Positions 35,336-47,908 of a DNA stretch of 64,000 nucleotides are shown here, piece by piece. Source of the DNA: Acanthopleura granulata (Eukaryota > Mollusca > Polyplacophora > Chitonida > Chitonidae). The stretch covers positions 2,073,333 to 2,137,332 of the forward strand of contig JABBOT010000022.1 in assembly GCA_016165875.1 (NCBI GenBank), written 5' to 3'. The notes below the pieces were generated by a model. That model saw only the letters and a list, made by a program, of their open reading frames with translations, did no database searches and was not told the origin of the DNA. The position numbers were made by a program, and so were the translations under genes. Each line of letters opens with the position of its first letter. The first letter of the stretch is position 1.

Positions 35336-35610
35336 CATTTCTGCCACGTAGGTGCATTTCATCCCATTGATGAGAAGTCGGTTCACTTTTCATTTATCAC
35401 ATTGCCTTGCATTTTGGCCTTTACAGTTATATATGTCGTGTTCAAGAAAACTATGTTGAAAAACAGTACTCAAATTTTACATAACAAAAGGCCTCTGATC
35501 TCTAGATAATGTGCACCCACATGAAGGTAAAGTTTTTAACTTCCAAAATAGCCTTGGTTTCTAGCAAACATATTACGCCACTGACCCAGACAGTTTCATT
35601 TCATCAAATC

Positions 35611-35665
35611 GGGGGGATCTCAGATGGTTAAAGCGCTAGTTCGATAAGATTTTCATCCCCTTGAC
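35611..35665 (+). repeat. Possible tRNA-like SINE head
   Basis: GGGGGGATCTCAGATGGTTA then AAGCGCTAGTTCGATAAG resembles the box A and D-arm portion of SINE heads. No box B or tail is recognised, so the call is weak. Confidence 0.25.
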
Positions 35666-35855
35666 CAATTCCGTAAGCATCCCTAAGCACCAATCTAATA
35701 TATAAATATTTCAGGACTGACCAACAACTAATACACCTTACGCTTCAATTACTTTAGGTGGAAATTGTTCCCCATTAACTTAATTTTTATGTTTAACTTT
35801 TCGTAGAAAAAGGAAAGCCAACGGTCTACATGTATTAAGTGTAAGCAATTCTTTC

Positions 35856-35861
35856 TTTATT
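35856..35861 (-). terminator. Candidate polyadenylation signal of the serine-rich gene
   Basis: The minus strand reads AATAAA here, about 500 bases beyond the stop codon at 36361. The 3' untranslated region would span roughly 35835-36360. Position and hexamer are the only support. Confidence 0.35.
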
Positions 35862-36360
35862 TCACAGTCGGAAATTTGAGACTCGTAAGTTTTGTTAAGG
35901 ATTGAACATGATTAACATCCAACAAAAACATTCCACATGTTCTGTGTACTCATATGCATTGTTTGGAAGGTCTTACCCCTTGTATGGGGTACAAATGCAT
36001 GAAAATATACCAATACTGGAGACTGGCATCATTTGCTGAGATACACTTACGCGTCAGCCACTTGATCACAGTTTGCTTCTTATAATGTTTTATGCTTACG
36101 TTTCAAAATATACTGTACAAATTCATAAAATCTGAATAGTATATAGAAAGCAATGTATATGAACACATATTTGAACACATATTCACAAGGGTGTAACAAC
36201 TGAATGAAAATACAATGTGCAAAAGTTATTCAGTCATGTTATGGTTGAGCACTGGACGTCTTGTCAGGGTGATGATAAGATAAGAACAATTCTCCGAAAG
36301 TAAATCCATGAGAAGCACCATCGAGTTTAGGAATGTCGAAAAGCGAAATTATAAAACTGT

Positions 36361-38568
36361 CTACAGAGAAGACTCGGGAACGTCTGTCGAGAGAGACAGA
36401 AAGGAAACAGACGACGATCGTCGATTGCGCATGTCCCATTCCGGTGAATTTCTCCCTCGTAACGAGACTCCGCCGCTGCTGTCAGAACCTCCTGCACGCC
36501 GCTTCGCTGGGAATCCCTTAAAACTGGAACGGCTAGTGGTCGGTGACGTGAGGGAGTAGGGTGATATTTGGCTGCTGTGTGTGGTGTCGCTCTCCTCCAT
36601 GTCGCTCGATATCCAAGTACTGTCTGACTTAATGCTGATTTTATGCGGACGTCGTCGTCGTTGTGACAGAGGAGTGCTGCCTTGAGACGGACAGTAACCC
36701 TCGTCGGAAGCAAAGCTATGTTTGGCCAGCGAAGAAACTCTACCTCTCTCCTTCTTCGACATCAGAGGTGTGGACGTCAACGTTTTGGAGGAATCCAACA
36801 GGATCGACATCCCATATTCGTCGTCTGCTTCCTCCAGAACTGCCTGTGCCTCTGTCCTTGCACGTTTGTCGTCCGATTCCAAAAGTCTCGCCATACCATA
36901 TTCATCGTCTTGTGTGTCCAGGTTGCTCGACTTTGCTGCAAGATATGTATTTTCCTTCCCTGCGACATTAGTAGAATCTTTGGTAGGCTTAGGTTTCATG
37001 CAGTTGTTTTGAGCAACATTCGAATCCTTCAAACTGGTGTCGCAGTTTCCAGATGTGATAGGCTTTGATTTGTCTCGTCGAATGAGTAGATTTTGGATGA
37101 GTTTTGAGTCCAGCGGTACGCCAAACCGACGGATTCTCTTTCCTGAATTGGCGCTGTTTGGGACAGATCTTCTCGAAGATATCAAACTATTTGCTCGTGA
37201 TAACATTCCCGTGGAGCCAAACGATGCCAGGGAACTCTCTTTAGGCAAAGTGGATCTTCTGATTGATAAACCTGTTGATGACTGACTCATTGTCTTGGGA
37301 GATCGTATCCGTGAAGTCGAGAAAGATCTATCTCGAATGTTTGCCAATGACGCATGTTCAAGACGCGAACGACTCGGTAAAGTCGGCCTCTGGGGAGTAT
37401 GTAGACTTGCTGAACGCGGTATATCAAAGTCATTCTCTACGGATTCACTGTGATCTTGTTTCCGAGATGAACTTGGAATTGTCTGATTGTTTGAAAACGA
37501 ATCACATGGTATTGTCTCGTACACATGTTCTTCGCTTTTAAGCTTCTTTGGAACTTCTTTGTCTTCCTGTGTCAGTTTGTCTTCTCTCTCTTTTGCATTG
37601 TCAATATCTTTTGAAACTTCTGTCATGGAAAGAGAGTTGAATGGAACACTTCTACGAAAATTCTTCGAGTGTCCGACATGTGAATGCGATAGAGTTCTTG
37701 TAATGCGGCGCTCAGTCGAATCGTCTGGCTTGATGTTGTTATGTGCCTGTGGGTCGGATTTGTCAGACTGGCTATTGTTTGTGCCATCTGACTGTGTGGC
37801 AACATTTTGAGTCTCTTTGCTTTCGGAAATGTTGTTTGCCTGGATACTGCTGGTTACCGTCTCAGCTTGAGAGAAAACACTGTCTTGACTGCTAGAAGTG
37901 TCACTTTCTGGTCGCAAAGCAGATGTTGGCTTGTACGAGGTCTCGCTTTGGCGCCTTGAAAGTGTGGAACACACTGACGGCATAGACTGTGTCGACGAAA
38001 GGAGGCTGTACTGCATTAGAATAGCATGAACAGGATTTGGGCCTTCAACACGGATGTCTACACCCTCGAAAATACTCTCTTTTCTTCTCAAACGGTCTGA
38101 ACCAGAATTTGCCGATAAAATGTCATCCGCCGAAGATCTTGATATTTTTGCAAAATCTTTGCTTTTCACTTCCTGACGTTTGCGTGGGAAATGACCCATC
38201 GACATGCTTCTGGGACGAGAAGCATTCTTACAAAGAGGATTCACTGGAGAGTCTGTCAAAGAGTCGAGGTCTGCGTTGTCTTCACTGCACACTTCTTTCG
38301 TGTCAGCCATCCCCATGTTCGGTTTATCTGCCTTGTCCGTTTTTTCCGATGCCAACAGTTCTTCACGCTGCACCTCGGCGTTCTCCACACAGGCACCGTC
38401 ATGTGTATCCGTTGAGGCGTTTACAGACGACGCCACTGTACCAAAGCTGAAATCTTCTGTTCCTTTAAAGAGACTTCCTTCGCCAAAAGTGTCCTGCCAA
38501 ATCTTTGATAAGCTGTGGGCTGAATCCCCATCCAAAGTGGAAATAGGATTTCTTGTGTCGACATCCTC
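36361..38568 (-). CDS. Serine-rich disordered protein, large terminal exon
   Basis: This exon encodes the last 735 residues of an unrecognised protein of about 840 residues and ends in TAG. The start is set by a clear acceptor, a pyrimidine-rich run followed by CTTGCAG at 38569, in phase 0 to match exon 1. The composition is rich in Ser, Thr, Arg, Lys and Asp/Glu, with many RRxS and SP/TP sites, suggesting a heavily phosphorylated, mostly disordered scaffold or cytoskeletal protein. Better-structured islands (full-protein numbering) are SLSKIWQDTFGEGSLF near 124-139, SIFEGVDIRVEGPNPVHAI near 265-285, IRRFGVPLDSKLIQNLLIRR near 584-603, and a duplicated DDEYGM-x-x-LL motif at 659 and 687. I do not recognise the family and assign no function. 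Confidence 0.83.
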   Translation of the reverse strand, partial: EDVDTRNPISTLDGDSAHSLSKIWQDTFGEGSLFKGTEDFSFGTVASSVNASTDTHDGACVENAEVQREELLASEKTDKADKPNMGMADTKEVCSEDNADLDSLTDSPVNPLCKNASRPRSMSMGHFPRKRQEVKSKDFAKISRSSADDILSANSGSDRLRRKESIFEGVDIRVEGPNPVHAILMQYSLLSSTQSMPSVCSTLSRRQSETSYKPTSALRPESDTSSSQDSVFSQAETVTSSIQANNISESKETQNVATQSDGTNNSQSDKSDPQAHNNIKPDDSTERRITRTLSHSHVGHSKNFRRSVPFNSLSMTEVSKDIDNAKEREDKLTQEDKEVPKKLKSEEHVYETIPCDSFSNNQTIPSSSRKQDHSESVENDFDIPRSASLHTPQRPTLPSRSRLEHASLANIRDRSFSTSRIRSPKTMSQSSTGLSIRRSTLPKESSLASFGSTGMLSRANSLISSRRSVPNSANSGKRIRRFGVPLDSKLIQNLLIRRDKSKPITSGNCDTSLKDSNVAQNNCMKPKPTKDSTNVAGKENTYLAAKSSNLDTQDDEYGMARLLESDDKRARTEAQAVLEEADDEYGMSILLDSSKTLTSTPLMSKKERGRVSSLAKHSFASDEGYCPSQGSTPLSQRRRRPHKISIKSDSTWISSDMEESDTTHSSQISPYSLTSPTTSRSSFKGFPAKRRAGGSDSSGGVSLRGRNSPEWDMRNRRSSSVSFLSLSTDVPESSL

Positions 38569-38859
38569 CTGCAAGAAGAACAAAATGATAAACATAAGTC
38601 GACACTGTAACAGGATTTAATGTCTATAAATTGCCCTTTCCTGGCAAGATTGCAAACATGTACGTTCAAAAGTCTCTGTAGATATAATAGGTGCATTTAT
38701 AAATATGCAGAATAACTCCGAACACTTCATTCTGACAATCTCCATATTTCGTCGATAATTAAGTCATCATATCTGTTACTTATTTATTACGCGAAACTGC
38801 CCAGTGGATCAGCCAAACAGGCAGATCTGTACAACATGTAAACCTCGTAAACTATAAAG

Positions 38860-39127
38860 GCGGGGCCTCCGTGGCTCAGTCGGATAGCGCGCTATCGCAG
38901 CACAATGACCCAAAGCCTTCCACCAATGCGGTCGCTGTGAGTTCAAGACCAGCTCATGCTGGCTTCCTCTCCGGCCGTACATGGGAAGGTCAGCCAGCAA
39001 CGTGCGGATGGTCGTGAGTTTCCCCCGGGCTCTGCCAGTTTTCCACCCACCATAATGCTGGCCGCCGTCGTATAAGTGAAATGTTCTAGAGTACGGCGTA
39101 AAACACCAATCAAATAAATAAATAAAT
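38860..39127 (+). mobile_element. SINE family A, full-length copy with target duplication
   Basis: This is the best copy in the window. The tRNA-like head GGGCCTCCGTGGCTCAGTCG contains box A (TGGCTCAGTCGG), and box B is GTGAGTTCAAGACC at about 38937. The body shows CCAGCTCATGCTGGCTTCCT, CTCCGGCCGTACATGGGAAG, TGCGGATGGTCGTGAGTTTC, CACCATAATGCTGGCCGCC and GAGTACGGCGTAAAACACCA, with an (AATA)n tail. Perfect 11-base repeats AAACTATAAAG flank it (38849-38859 and 39128-39138). It should depend on a LINE supplied elsewhere for mobility. Confidence 0.93.
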
Positions 39128-40474
39128 AAACTATAAAGCGGTAAGAATGGTGGTGGTGGTTTGCAAATAAGGGGTAAAAGCAACAAAACAGTGAACTGTC
39201 AACAGATCATAATTTGAATCACACAGACCTGCACTGAAAAGGAAGTAACGCCATGATTCATGAATCACCATATACCACAGAGAACAGAGTAGAACTGACT
39301 GTCGGTTCTAGCGCAAGCGTAACCTGTATCATGCCCATAAGTAGTCTTACAGTAGTTCGTATGTTTGTTGGTTTCAATCAACCACTTTGGTAAGTTGCTA
39401 GGGTCGCATGAAATAAACTTGTGAATAAGCCTTTATATTCTATGCATGTGTTGAGTGAAATCTGATTTATTTAGAGAGAGATTCCCGGGAAAAAATCCCG
39501 TTTACCAAAATAAGCTTTACAAAGGGCAGACGACCGCGTAAACACATCTATTCATTGCTTTCCATGAAAATACAGACAGACTGAAAGCGACGTCGTGACC
39601 ACGAATAGACAGGCGGATGTCGTTCATGCGTCACCTTACCAAAGCCTGCTTTTGTCCGCGCATATTGTGAGAAATAATCACACCCGTGACCGGGCGTGTC
39701 TTTTCACCAACCATTTAAGGCTACACTATAGCATTATATCTATTCTGCATAGTCCTATACATTTTCAAAACCGTGTGCCTTGCACGGAAAACTGTACATA
39801 CGAATAGTACATTTTTTTATCTGTGTAGGGTTCAGACATGTAGTACAACACCAACAACAGTAACGCCTATATATGACGATTGTCCCTCTTCTTTGACGTA
39901 CATGTCTTTGTCTAAAGTTCTTCCACACATTTATTCAGGGCGCAAGTACGAAACGAGCATTAAAATGCGAATCGTTGTAACGATCTCAGAGTCAGTGATC
40001 GAAATGTGTGGAACGTTCTCTCCACTCCTGCCTGAATATCACTGGCTTACAGTCCTGTTATGTCAATATGACATTCCATATCAGTCACGCTTGCATCCAC
40101 TCCACAAAGGCACGTCGTATATATCACTAAACGCCTTTCACTGTTATCACAGTCTGTCTGGCAAAGCATTTGTCATAAAGTCATAAAGCACTTAATAAAG
40201 CGACATTTCTCGGCAATGATTCTAAACCAAATAATCCTACATACATGGCCCGCCCAGTTGAAAGACAGTTGAGGTATGGAAACAGTCGTACCTACCACGA
40301 GGGAAGCTACTGTAAGAATTCTAGCTGTGGAATGTTACAACAGATTTTTATATTGTATTCATGTCAAACAGTAAACAGTATTGTCGTAGAAAATACCATT
40401 TTAGATAGGATTCTACAAACACGAAACGGTACAGCAGTTTAACAGATCGGCATTGGATTCATTGAAAAGTGCTG

Positions 40475-40840
40475 TGTTAATTGGGGTTTCAAATCAGTGA
40501 ATGGTTCTCCATGGCTACAGCGGAGGTTTCAGAGCAATATATGATACCAGAGTACTACATGTAACTGGGGTTTCAGAACAGTTACATAGTACTTCTGCGT
40601 TAGTTGGGGTGCCAGAACAGCAAATGGTGCAATGATTGTATGATGTTTTAGAAGAGTAAAGGCACCGCAGTATTACTTGGGGGGGGGGGGGGTTCAGATC
40701 AGTAAATCTTCTGCATTGCCAGTTGGGGTTTCAGTACTTTACACGGTACTCCATTTTTAGTTGAGGCTTCAGAACAGTAATTTAATGGTAACGCTGTACC
40801 AGAAGGGTTAGAGATCAGTAAAGAGTAGTGCAATGCAAAT
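40475..40840 (+). repeat. Decayed minisatellite, about nine units of roughly 40 bp
   Basis: The core GTTGGGGTTTCAGAACAGTA followed by a short variable part and a CTGCATT-like end recurs at about 40475, 40521, 40565, 40604, 40647, 40677, 40721, 40759 and 40801. Units vary from about 30 to 46 bp. In the sixth unit the GGGG core has grown to a run of about 13 G. It lies in the intron of the serine-rich gene. Confidence 0.75.
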
Positions 40841-42462
40841 GAACTACATTTCTTTCCTTTTTGAAAAGGTGTGACTCACGTAGGGTAATAAAGACTGCAC
40901 TAGTCCCACGTTGATTTTCTCGTAACCTAACTTAACGGAGTGGAGGTCCGTTCTGTATGTCACACTGGCAGCCCGGAGCACTCGCCGTTCTGGGTGCGGA
41001 AACCCAAGGTTATATTCAGCCGATGCGCCAACAAGTACAGGTATCGGGTTCTTAGTCTCAGGTATGAAGACTAAAAAAAGGATTGGTAAGGCAAAAAAAA
41101 AAACGTGGTCTGTTAGCCTGGTCTCTCGTGATCCGGTGCTGCGTGACGTTTTTTCTGCTACATGTGTAAATTGCTAACTGACAGGGCTTGGTATGTCAGA
41201 CTCAGAGCGCTTAATTTAAAGCATCCTCTGTAAACAAATCTATTTTATGCGTCAAAGATGAGAATTTCGTTTTATGAGCTGCATACCTCTTTCGAAGGTA
41301 TGCACGTTACCGCGTGTCATGAAATACAGAGATTTTAAGCTGACAAACGCAAGGGTTGAGAAGGATCTATAATTGAATATCGGAGAAATCTTTAGAAAAT
41401 TACCCAATAAAAACCTTCTATCTTTCACTTATCCACAATATGAGCACAAGACCCTGAGAAGACAAAGCTGTCCGCTTATCACCTGACGCAAGGGTGTAAG
41501 GATCTTCCTGACAGTGTTCGTTCAGCAACAGAAGCACATTAATGCCACCTGGCACGTTACTCTGAAAGATGAACAACTTTATTTGGGACTCGAATGGGCG
41601 TTTAAAACGTTTGTTCCATAGTAAAAGGAGTTGATTGCTAAAGTACTTGGAATATAGGCAAGATGTATGTAGTGAATTAAATGCCATGTGGCCATAAACA
41701 TGGAATAAACATGCTGTTCGCTAGATGCCCTCCTTGGTGAGCTGATCTTGAAAAGATTCATAAATCTCTCCTGAGTCTCGTCGACATTGGTCTTAAAATA
41801 GCTTTTATCCACAGAGGCAAAACAACTTCAAACAAAACTTTGATTTATGGTTCACAGTGACAAACAAAGGACACGGTCCGTTTACAATTGAGGTTGATCA
41901 CATTTTTTGCTATATCAGGGTACACCTGCGTATTAGAGTGACATTTAGTGCAAGTTATAAGTCTACTGACATGCTCTAACTGGCGGGAAAGACGTGAAGG
42001 ATTAGAGAAACTTGGAAACACACTAAACAAGCACTTGATAACGCTGAACCACGGAAATAACTCCGGATTAATTCCTAGTCTGATGGACTATGACGCAATG
42101 GATAATCCTGGATTTAATAGTTGTAACTACTACTCTATTACCATAAAGCGCTAAACTATGACCCGGTCTATAAGAGCTGACCCTCAGATTGCACTCTCGT
42201 ACAACTACACATCTTCAGAATATATAGCTGGCGTGCTTGGCAGGGACTTGTCGACATCAGATAATTCCCACAAGTCATCTGCGTATGGCCTATGGGCAAC
42301 TCGTCATGGCGAGCTTGCCTGGTCAGATTCTCAATACGTACCGCGCATGTCATTATAATTGTCACAACTGAACCGTTAAGTGCTTAATTTTAACGCTCCA
42401 CGAAATCCGATTTGGGAAATAAAACACAAGGCACACATACATATATATACATCTACTGCATA

Positions 42463-42511
42463 CTGCAGATGTGGCATGAAGCCACAATCATTCATTCATT
42501 CATTCACTCAC
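42463..42511 (+). mobile_element. SINE tail (family D)
   Basis: GCAGATGTGGCATGAAGCCA then CAATCATTCATTCATTCATT is a slightly diverged version of the 3' end found at 7795-7850 and 9696-9724, again without a recognisable 5' part. Confidence 0.55.
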
Positions 42512-42649
42512 AATTATATAAATGAAATGAAAGTGTAATGTACAGACTGGTTACTTCAGTAGGTTCCTGGTTCAGCCTCACACCTGTTTAACTGATTGGC
42601 TTTTAGCCCCATGATATTTTTTACTTGTACGAGTTTTGTGGGTTTTGGG

Positions 42650-42790
42650 TTTCCTGTCAGTCGAATCAGTGGGAGCTGGATTCGAGCTCATGACTTCAAG
42701 ATACATAAAACATAAATGTAGACTTCATCTCGACGATATGTAGACATTATCAAGGATATGCTATGCCAATTGATCTATTAGGGTTTCCCT
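42650..42790 (-). repeat. Possible SINE head, reverse orientation
   Basis: On the minus strand, TAGATCAATTGGCATAGCA resembles box A and TCATGAGCTCGAATCCAGCT resembles box B, followed by CCCACTGATTCGACTGACAG, which I associate with molluscan interspersed repeats. The spacing is longer than in a tRNA. Confidence 0.35.
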
Positions 42791-45700
42791 GCATACTGCA
42801 ATACATGCAAGAGACATCAGTTGTTGCGAGTATCGTCAATGAAATAAATAAATACACTAGATACCAAAAAAGGGCATGGTGCAAGATTGGGGGAACTTTG
42901 CAGTGACGCATATATATATATACACAGCAAAGTGCACCTATATGCCTATAAGCATATAGGTAATGTAATGAAATTGCTAGGCTCTTCGATCCATTTCGTC
43001 TTCACGTATGTACGGAACGCACACTGCACGTGCTTAGATGTCTTGATACAATTCAAACAACCGGAAGATTTAAATAAATAAGAAAGGAACAAGGCCGAGG
43101 ACCCATAGCATCTACTTAGAGCATTGTTTCAGCAATTTATTTGTTGCTTTGACCTTAAGAAGGAAAGAAAATAAACTGATGTTGCCGGATCCCACCGCAT
43201 TGTGGACATCGATATTACTTGTATAACGCATCGATAAGCGTTAAAAACACACACACGCACACACAAACTCGTTAATAAAAACAAAAAGCATTCATCACAA
43301 AAGTAAGCAAAAATCTCTTTGACATGTTATTGACAATATGTTTTTGTACAGGAACTGTGAAAAAACCCATGTGAAAATTTGGGTGACATATTAATGCTAA
43401 AATATTTTTGGTGAGAAACAATCAAACAAACATACGATTCAATAGTAAGCGAAAATCTGGTAGACGTATGAATGTCAATACTTGATGTTTTTACTAAGGT
43501 ATGTAATTGGATGATTAGATAAAATATAAAGCTTCCATAATGTGTCGCGCGAAAAAAAATCGTAATCAACGGCTTGGCTTTATAATTAACGTTTTTTTTG
43601 CAAATCATTGGTCAGCACGGGGGGGTAAACGTGAAAGTCAGTAATGGACAACACTGCTGAGTTCTGATGCCTTTGAACGACTTATTGAAGAATGTTCAAT
43701 CGGGAAGAATTGGTTATACCTGGTTAGCATTTACATTCTCGACGTCGTATATATCAATAAGAATTTCAATTATTAGTACCAGGATATCTGTATTGCATGG
43801 GGTGTGTTCATGGGTACACACAGGTGCTGTTTGACAAGTACATAGGTGACCAAGCAAAGGAAAAATAAATGAACTCACAGCTTGAGTCAGTAGGTTCACA
43901 CTAAAACAGTTTAAATGCCCGATGGCAATGATATGCAGTGATTGATCGCATGGCAAAACTGTATCAGAAGCTATCCTTCAACTAAGTAACGGGCACCTGT
44001 CAGACTGAAGATCCCCCGGGATCAGTAAATGCAGTATACATGACGAAGGCCATCCAGGACCATATATGAGTGGCCAGATGAAGATGTCGTTTATCGTCTC
44101 AATCCACACATCTCCTATATCTATAATACATATTGGTGTAAAGCAAACGAAAACATGACAGTCAGTGTCCTCAATATGAACTTTTGTCGTTGTTAAATGA
44201 TGGCAGGAGATATTGACTTGGCAGCTATATGCCGCCTGTGAGTGGCAACCGAACGTTAAAGTTAAGTGGCTCAAAGGCAAAATGGCGGCAGTTAAAACAT
44301 AGGCTTATCAGATGATAATTAGAAACACATGTAACAGTACAACAATCCACTTCGCTCTAACATGAACCTCAATTTATGTGCACAATGTCGAGCTGAGTCT
44401 TACTTTTTCTCCTTGTTTCAGTAAACTGTTTACAATTTACAATTCTCCCAAGATATGTCAGTCTCCTAAAAATAAAAAAAAATAGATAAAAAAACCCACT
44501 GTCGGAACCTTGTACACATATCATCATTCTGTTAAAGCTTTCTAAGGTACACAGGCTTACTCCTCTTTCGAAGTGCAAGGGTTTTTTTCTTATTCAACGA
44601 GTTTGCTCCAATAACAGTTATTATTCATATCGTCATTCCGCGCCGTTGAACGAAAATAGCCTGGCTGTATTTACTCTATTAAGGATTGCATCATTTTCGT
44701 TCTGCGTCGGACGAAAAACGGAGAAATATTTTGTTTAGCTTCACAGCCACTCCAAATATATATATTTGCGAACTAGAACTAGAGGCCTTAAGATGTCGGT
44801 TGACTTTGATCAGCATGGCGTCACGTGGCGAGCGCGTATTTGGTCAGCTCAATATGTCCATGCTATCACAAGCATACACACCCCATGTTGTAGGAGATGC
44901 GGAAAACTCCCAGAACTCCTCGGTCTTTATTTTCTTATTGCATCATCTTAACAAACGTGCAGGTATCCTTTATGTGTTTTTATGAGGGCCATAAACCAGC
45001 TGCAAATGTGTTCGGTCACGAACTGTCCACCGGAAGGCGCTACGGTTTACGTCACGGTAAGACTCCCCCGCACTGGCAACCTGGCATACATCACATGTAA
45101 CGATAACACGCGCTCTCGTGAGGCGGAGTGTAATTAACATTAAACATATATTACAAGAGGATACAGATGTAAAATTATTTCATACCGTATATAAGTTGTG
45201 GACCCAGTTTCTATATAATCATTCTCGCAGGTATTATCAATGTAGCACCACATGGAACCAATATGTATTTTTGCCGTCCGGTTCCCGTGCAAACGAAAGG
45301 TGTAGCGACAAAGCTACCTGTATTTGGACCTGCCACATTTCTGCGAGCATCTCAGCTTCCCTCTACAACTCACCATGCAAACATACACACCTACAGATCA
45401 AGAGACAGGGTCACATAATTTATATATGGTATATGCTTCTGATTCAATGGTGTCTTCCATCATCATAAAAACGACTTGATGGGATTAGCTTTTACTTTTA
45501 CTCGCTGAAAAGTGAGTGAGAGATAGAATGAACAAGAAGAGAGCTTGTCCGCGTGCAATAAGCCGGGTTCTGAAACAGTGAGGCCATAAACAGACTGCTT
45601 CCCACAGCTAATTATTCTAATGCTACCAACTTCAATAAATACAGTAATTCAAAATGCAAATTATCCCCACCTGTCTTTGTCAGCTGGTATTCCTGACATA

Positions 45701-45931
45701 ACACCGTCATATGTAATATGTATCCAACAGATATTAGTAGCCAGTTAACCGTCTGTGGGCAGACGGAATGTCTTAACAAATCACCTGTACATGTTTACTC
45801 GCCAGTTTGCTCTAAATAATTTTACATATTCATTCACTATGTTTCGGGTTACCTGTTTCCTAAAGAGACTAATTAGGTTTTTGAGCGTTCCTGGGTGATA
45901 TAGGTCTTGTAGAGGCGGCGTGTATATAACG

Positions 45932-45944
45932 GGTCAGCTTGACC
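45932..45944. promoter_or_regulatory. Perfect estrogen-response-type palindrome
   Basis: GGTCAGCTTGACC is an exact GGTCA-nnn-TGACC inverted repeat, preceded 8-16 bases upstream by GTGTATATAAC. Nuclear receptors of the ER class bind this arrangement. Occupancy here is unknown. Confidence 0.35.
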
Positions 45945-47908
45945 TGTCAGACGCACGAGGGCCTACACGAGATCAAGTGTTTGGGGAGTGATTTACAATC
46001 TCATTATCAGTGAGCATGCAAATACTGCAAGTTCACGTTCGTTCTCGGTTGACAGTGTTATTCCCGTCAGAAAGAACTGCTTATAAGTATGCACAATCCC
46101 ATAATGTATTCGTCGAATAAATGGCCGGTAATTTGTTTTGTTGCATTCCACTGCCTTGCCCGGACTCCGGGAAACCAATCCTGCGACAAGACATTCGTGT
46201 TTTACCTTAATATAAAGTTGATCGAAAATAGCCTGCAGATGTTACCCCTGGCTCTACAGGTGTGTATGTACCTGCATTCTTGATCTAATTGCAACTGTAA
46301 ATGCATATAAATTTGATTACAACATAGACACATGTAAAGACATGCCTATCCCGCTCTCACTGATAACTATACCATGCAAGTAACTGCAATGATCCAGTAG
46401 GTTTATATATGTTCCCTTTATCTTGATAGATACCTTGGGCTTTGTGAAAATATTGTAGTCTATATTAATTCTTGTAAGAAATTCCCATGGTTGTACAATT
46501 TATACAACCAGTGTAATACAAACTGCTGACTAAAGCTTATATAACACTGAACCGATAATTTACATAAAACTAATCCGACCGCCGGCGAAAGCGCTTTTCA
46601 GCAAGGCATGAAACATTGCGAACGTTAGTCCCACGGGCGAAAGTCTGGGTGAGTTAGGGATTAAAACTAGTAGGCCTGCCAGGATCTAAGATGTGATCCA
46701 TTGCGGCCTCAGGTGAGAATTATCCCGGTTAAAGAAACCTGGGAAGTATTTAGAGGCAATTGGTGAAACGATTAAGCGTAGTTTAGCAGCTTGCATAAAA
46801 CACACGTGGCGGTACACCTGCATCGCCAGTGTGAAGCAGGTTCCTACAAGTTAGTGCACAGTATAGGCAAGGTTACGTTGTTGGGGAAGAGTTTTTGTCA
46901 TTTTTAAGGTCGTATCACGATAGCGTTTTCTCTGTTACAGGTAGACGTCATAACATATAAAGCATATACTTATAATATATGCCGCACAGTGTTTTGGAGA
47001 GAAAGGAATTTGAACTCCTTTGGATTTTTCTCATGAGAAATGTCAGTGACGCGGCACCAGACATGCTCTTGACTGACATATTATACGCATTACAACCTGG
47101 TTGACACGAGCACGGTTAAAACACTTTACATCACCTGGGGTAAATGACATTTTTGTCTCTCTTAATTGCCAGGCGTGGTTAAGGCGTTATTTCCCCCTTC
47201 CCCTGAGGTGAACAGCTAGGGTCCCTTCATTGGTGGCACGGATAGCTTACCAATCCCATTAGTGCCATAGTTTCCATTTTAATTTTAACTGTCAATTAAA
47301 AATGACATGCACATTAAAACTGAGCACCTATCCAAGCACGATATTTGACTTCTCCGTGTTTGTGCCGAAAGACCATTAATTATTTATCAATTCACTGTTT
47401 AAAATGCTGACGATATGGACGAGTGTAGACTCAATTAAAGTACTTCCTCAGTACAGATTTTTGACAACTATAACAATATTCATATATTAAATCAGTAAGA
47501 TGTATATAATTCAGACAGATGAATATATAATGTGTTCCTAATTATTCTATACGGAAGACCATTTTATATGATTTAACCATGAAGTTATGGAGGTTTAAGA
47601 ATAATAATTAATTAAAATCATAGATAAAGTGAGGAAGGGAATGTTTCTCAGATATGTGATTTTCACTCTGGCATTAGTGATTTTGGTTTTGTTTTGTTTT
47701 GTTCAGTTCAAAGTACCAGTATTCAATTCTCTATACTTGTACTCGGCCTAGCGTATTGCCTTTGGCAATGTCCTAATTGCAGCCTAACTAAAAGGCGACA
47801 GACATAACTTGGTCCTAAATCAAACCAAATCGTGCACTCTTGTTGTCTTGCAGTATATAAGTATTTAGTAGTGACGTGTTTGAATTTTTGATTTAAACCT
47901 TTACTAAC

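Larger units (their letters stand above)
38569..47908 (-). other. Intron of the serine-rich gene
   Basis: The donor GTTAGT at 47908 and the acceptor CAG at 38569 are both phase 0, so the two exons can be joined directly. Additional small exons inside cannot be excluded. The intron carries the SINE at 38860-39127, a decayed minisatellite at 40475-40840, a SINE tail at 42463, a YY1-like AAAATGGCGGC at about 44279 and a perfect ERE-type palindrome at 45932. Frames inside it are short and featureless. Confidence 0.65.

Noticed and set aside
34943..35386. 147-codon minus-strand frame with three repeated blocks
   Set aside because: By-product of three identical 63-bp units; the unique part has no recognisable motif.
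36308..38620. Numerous plus-strand frames opposite the serine-rich exon
   Set aside because: Antisense shadows of the well-supported minus-strand exon.
38863..38955. tRNA gene
   Set aside because: Box A and box B are present, but there is no acceptor stem pairing, and the sequence continues into a SINE body with tail and target duplication.
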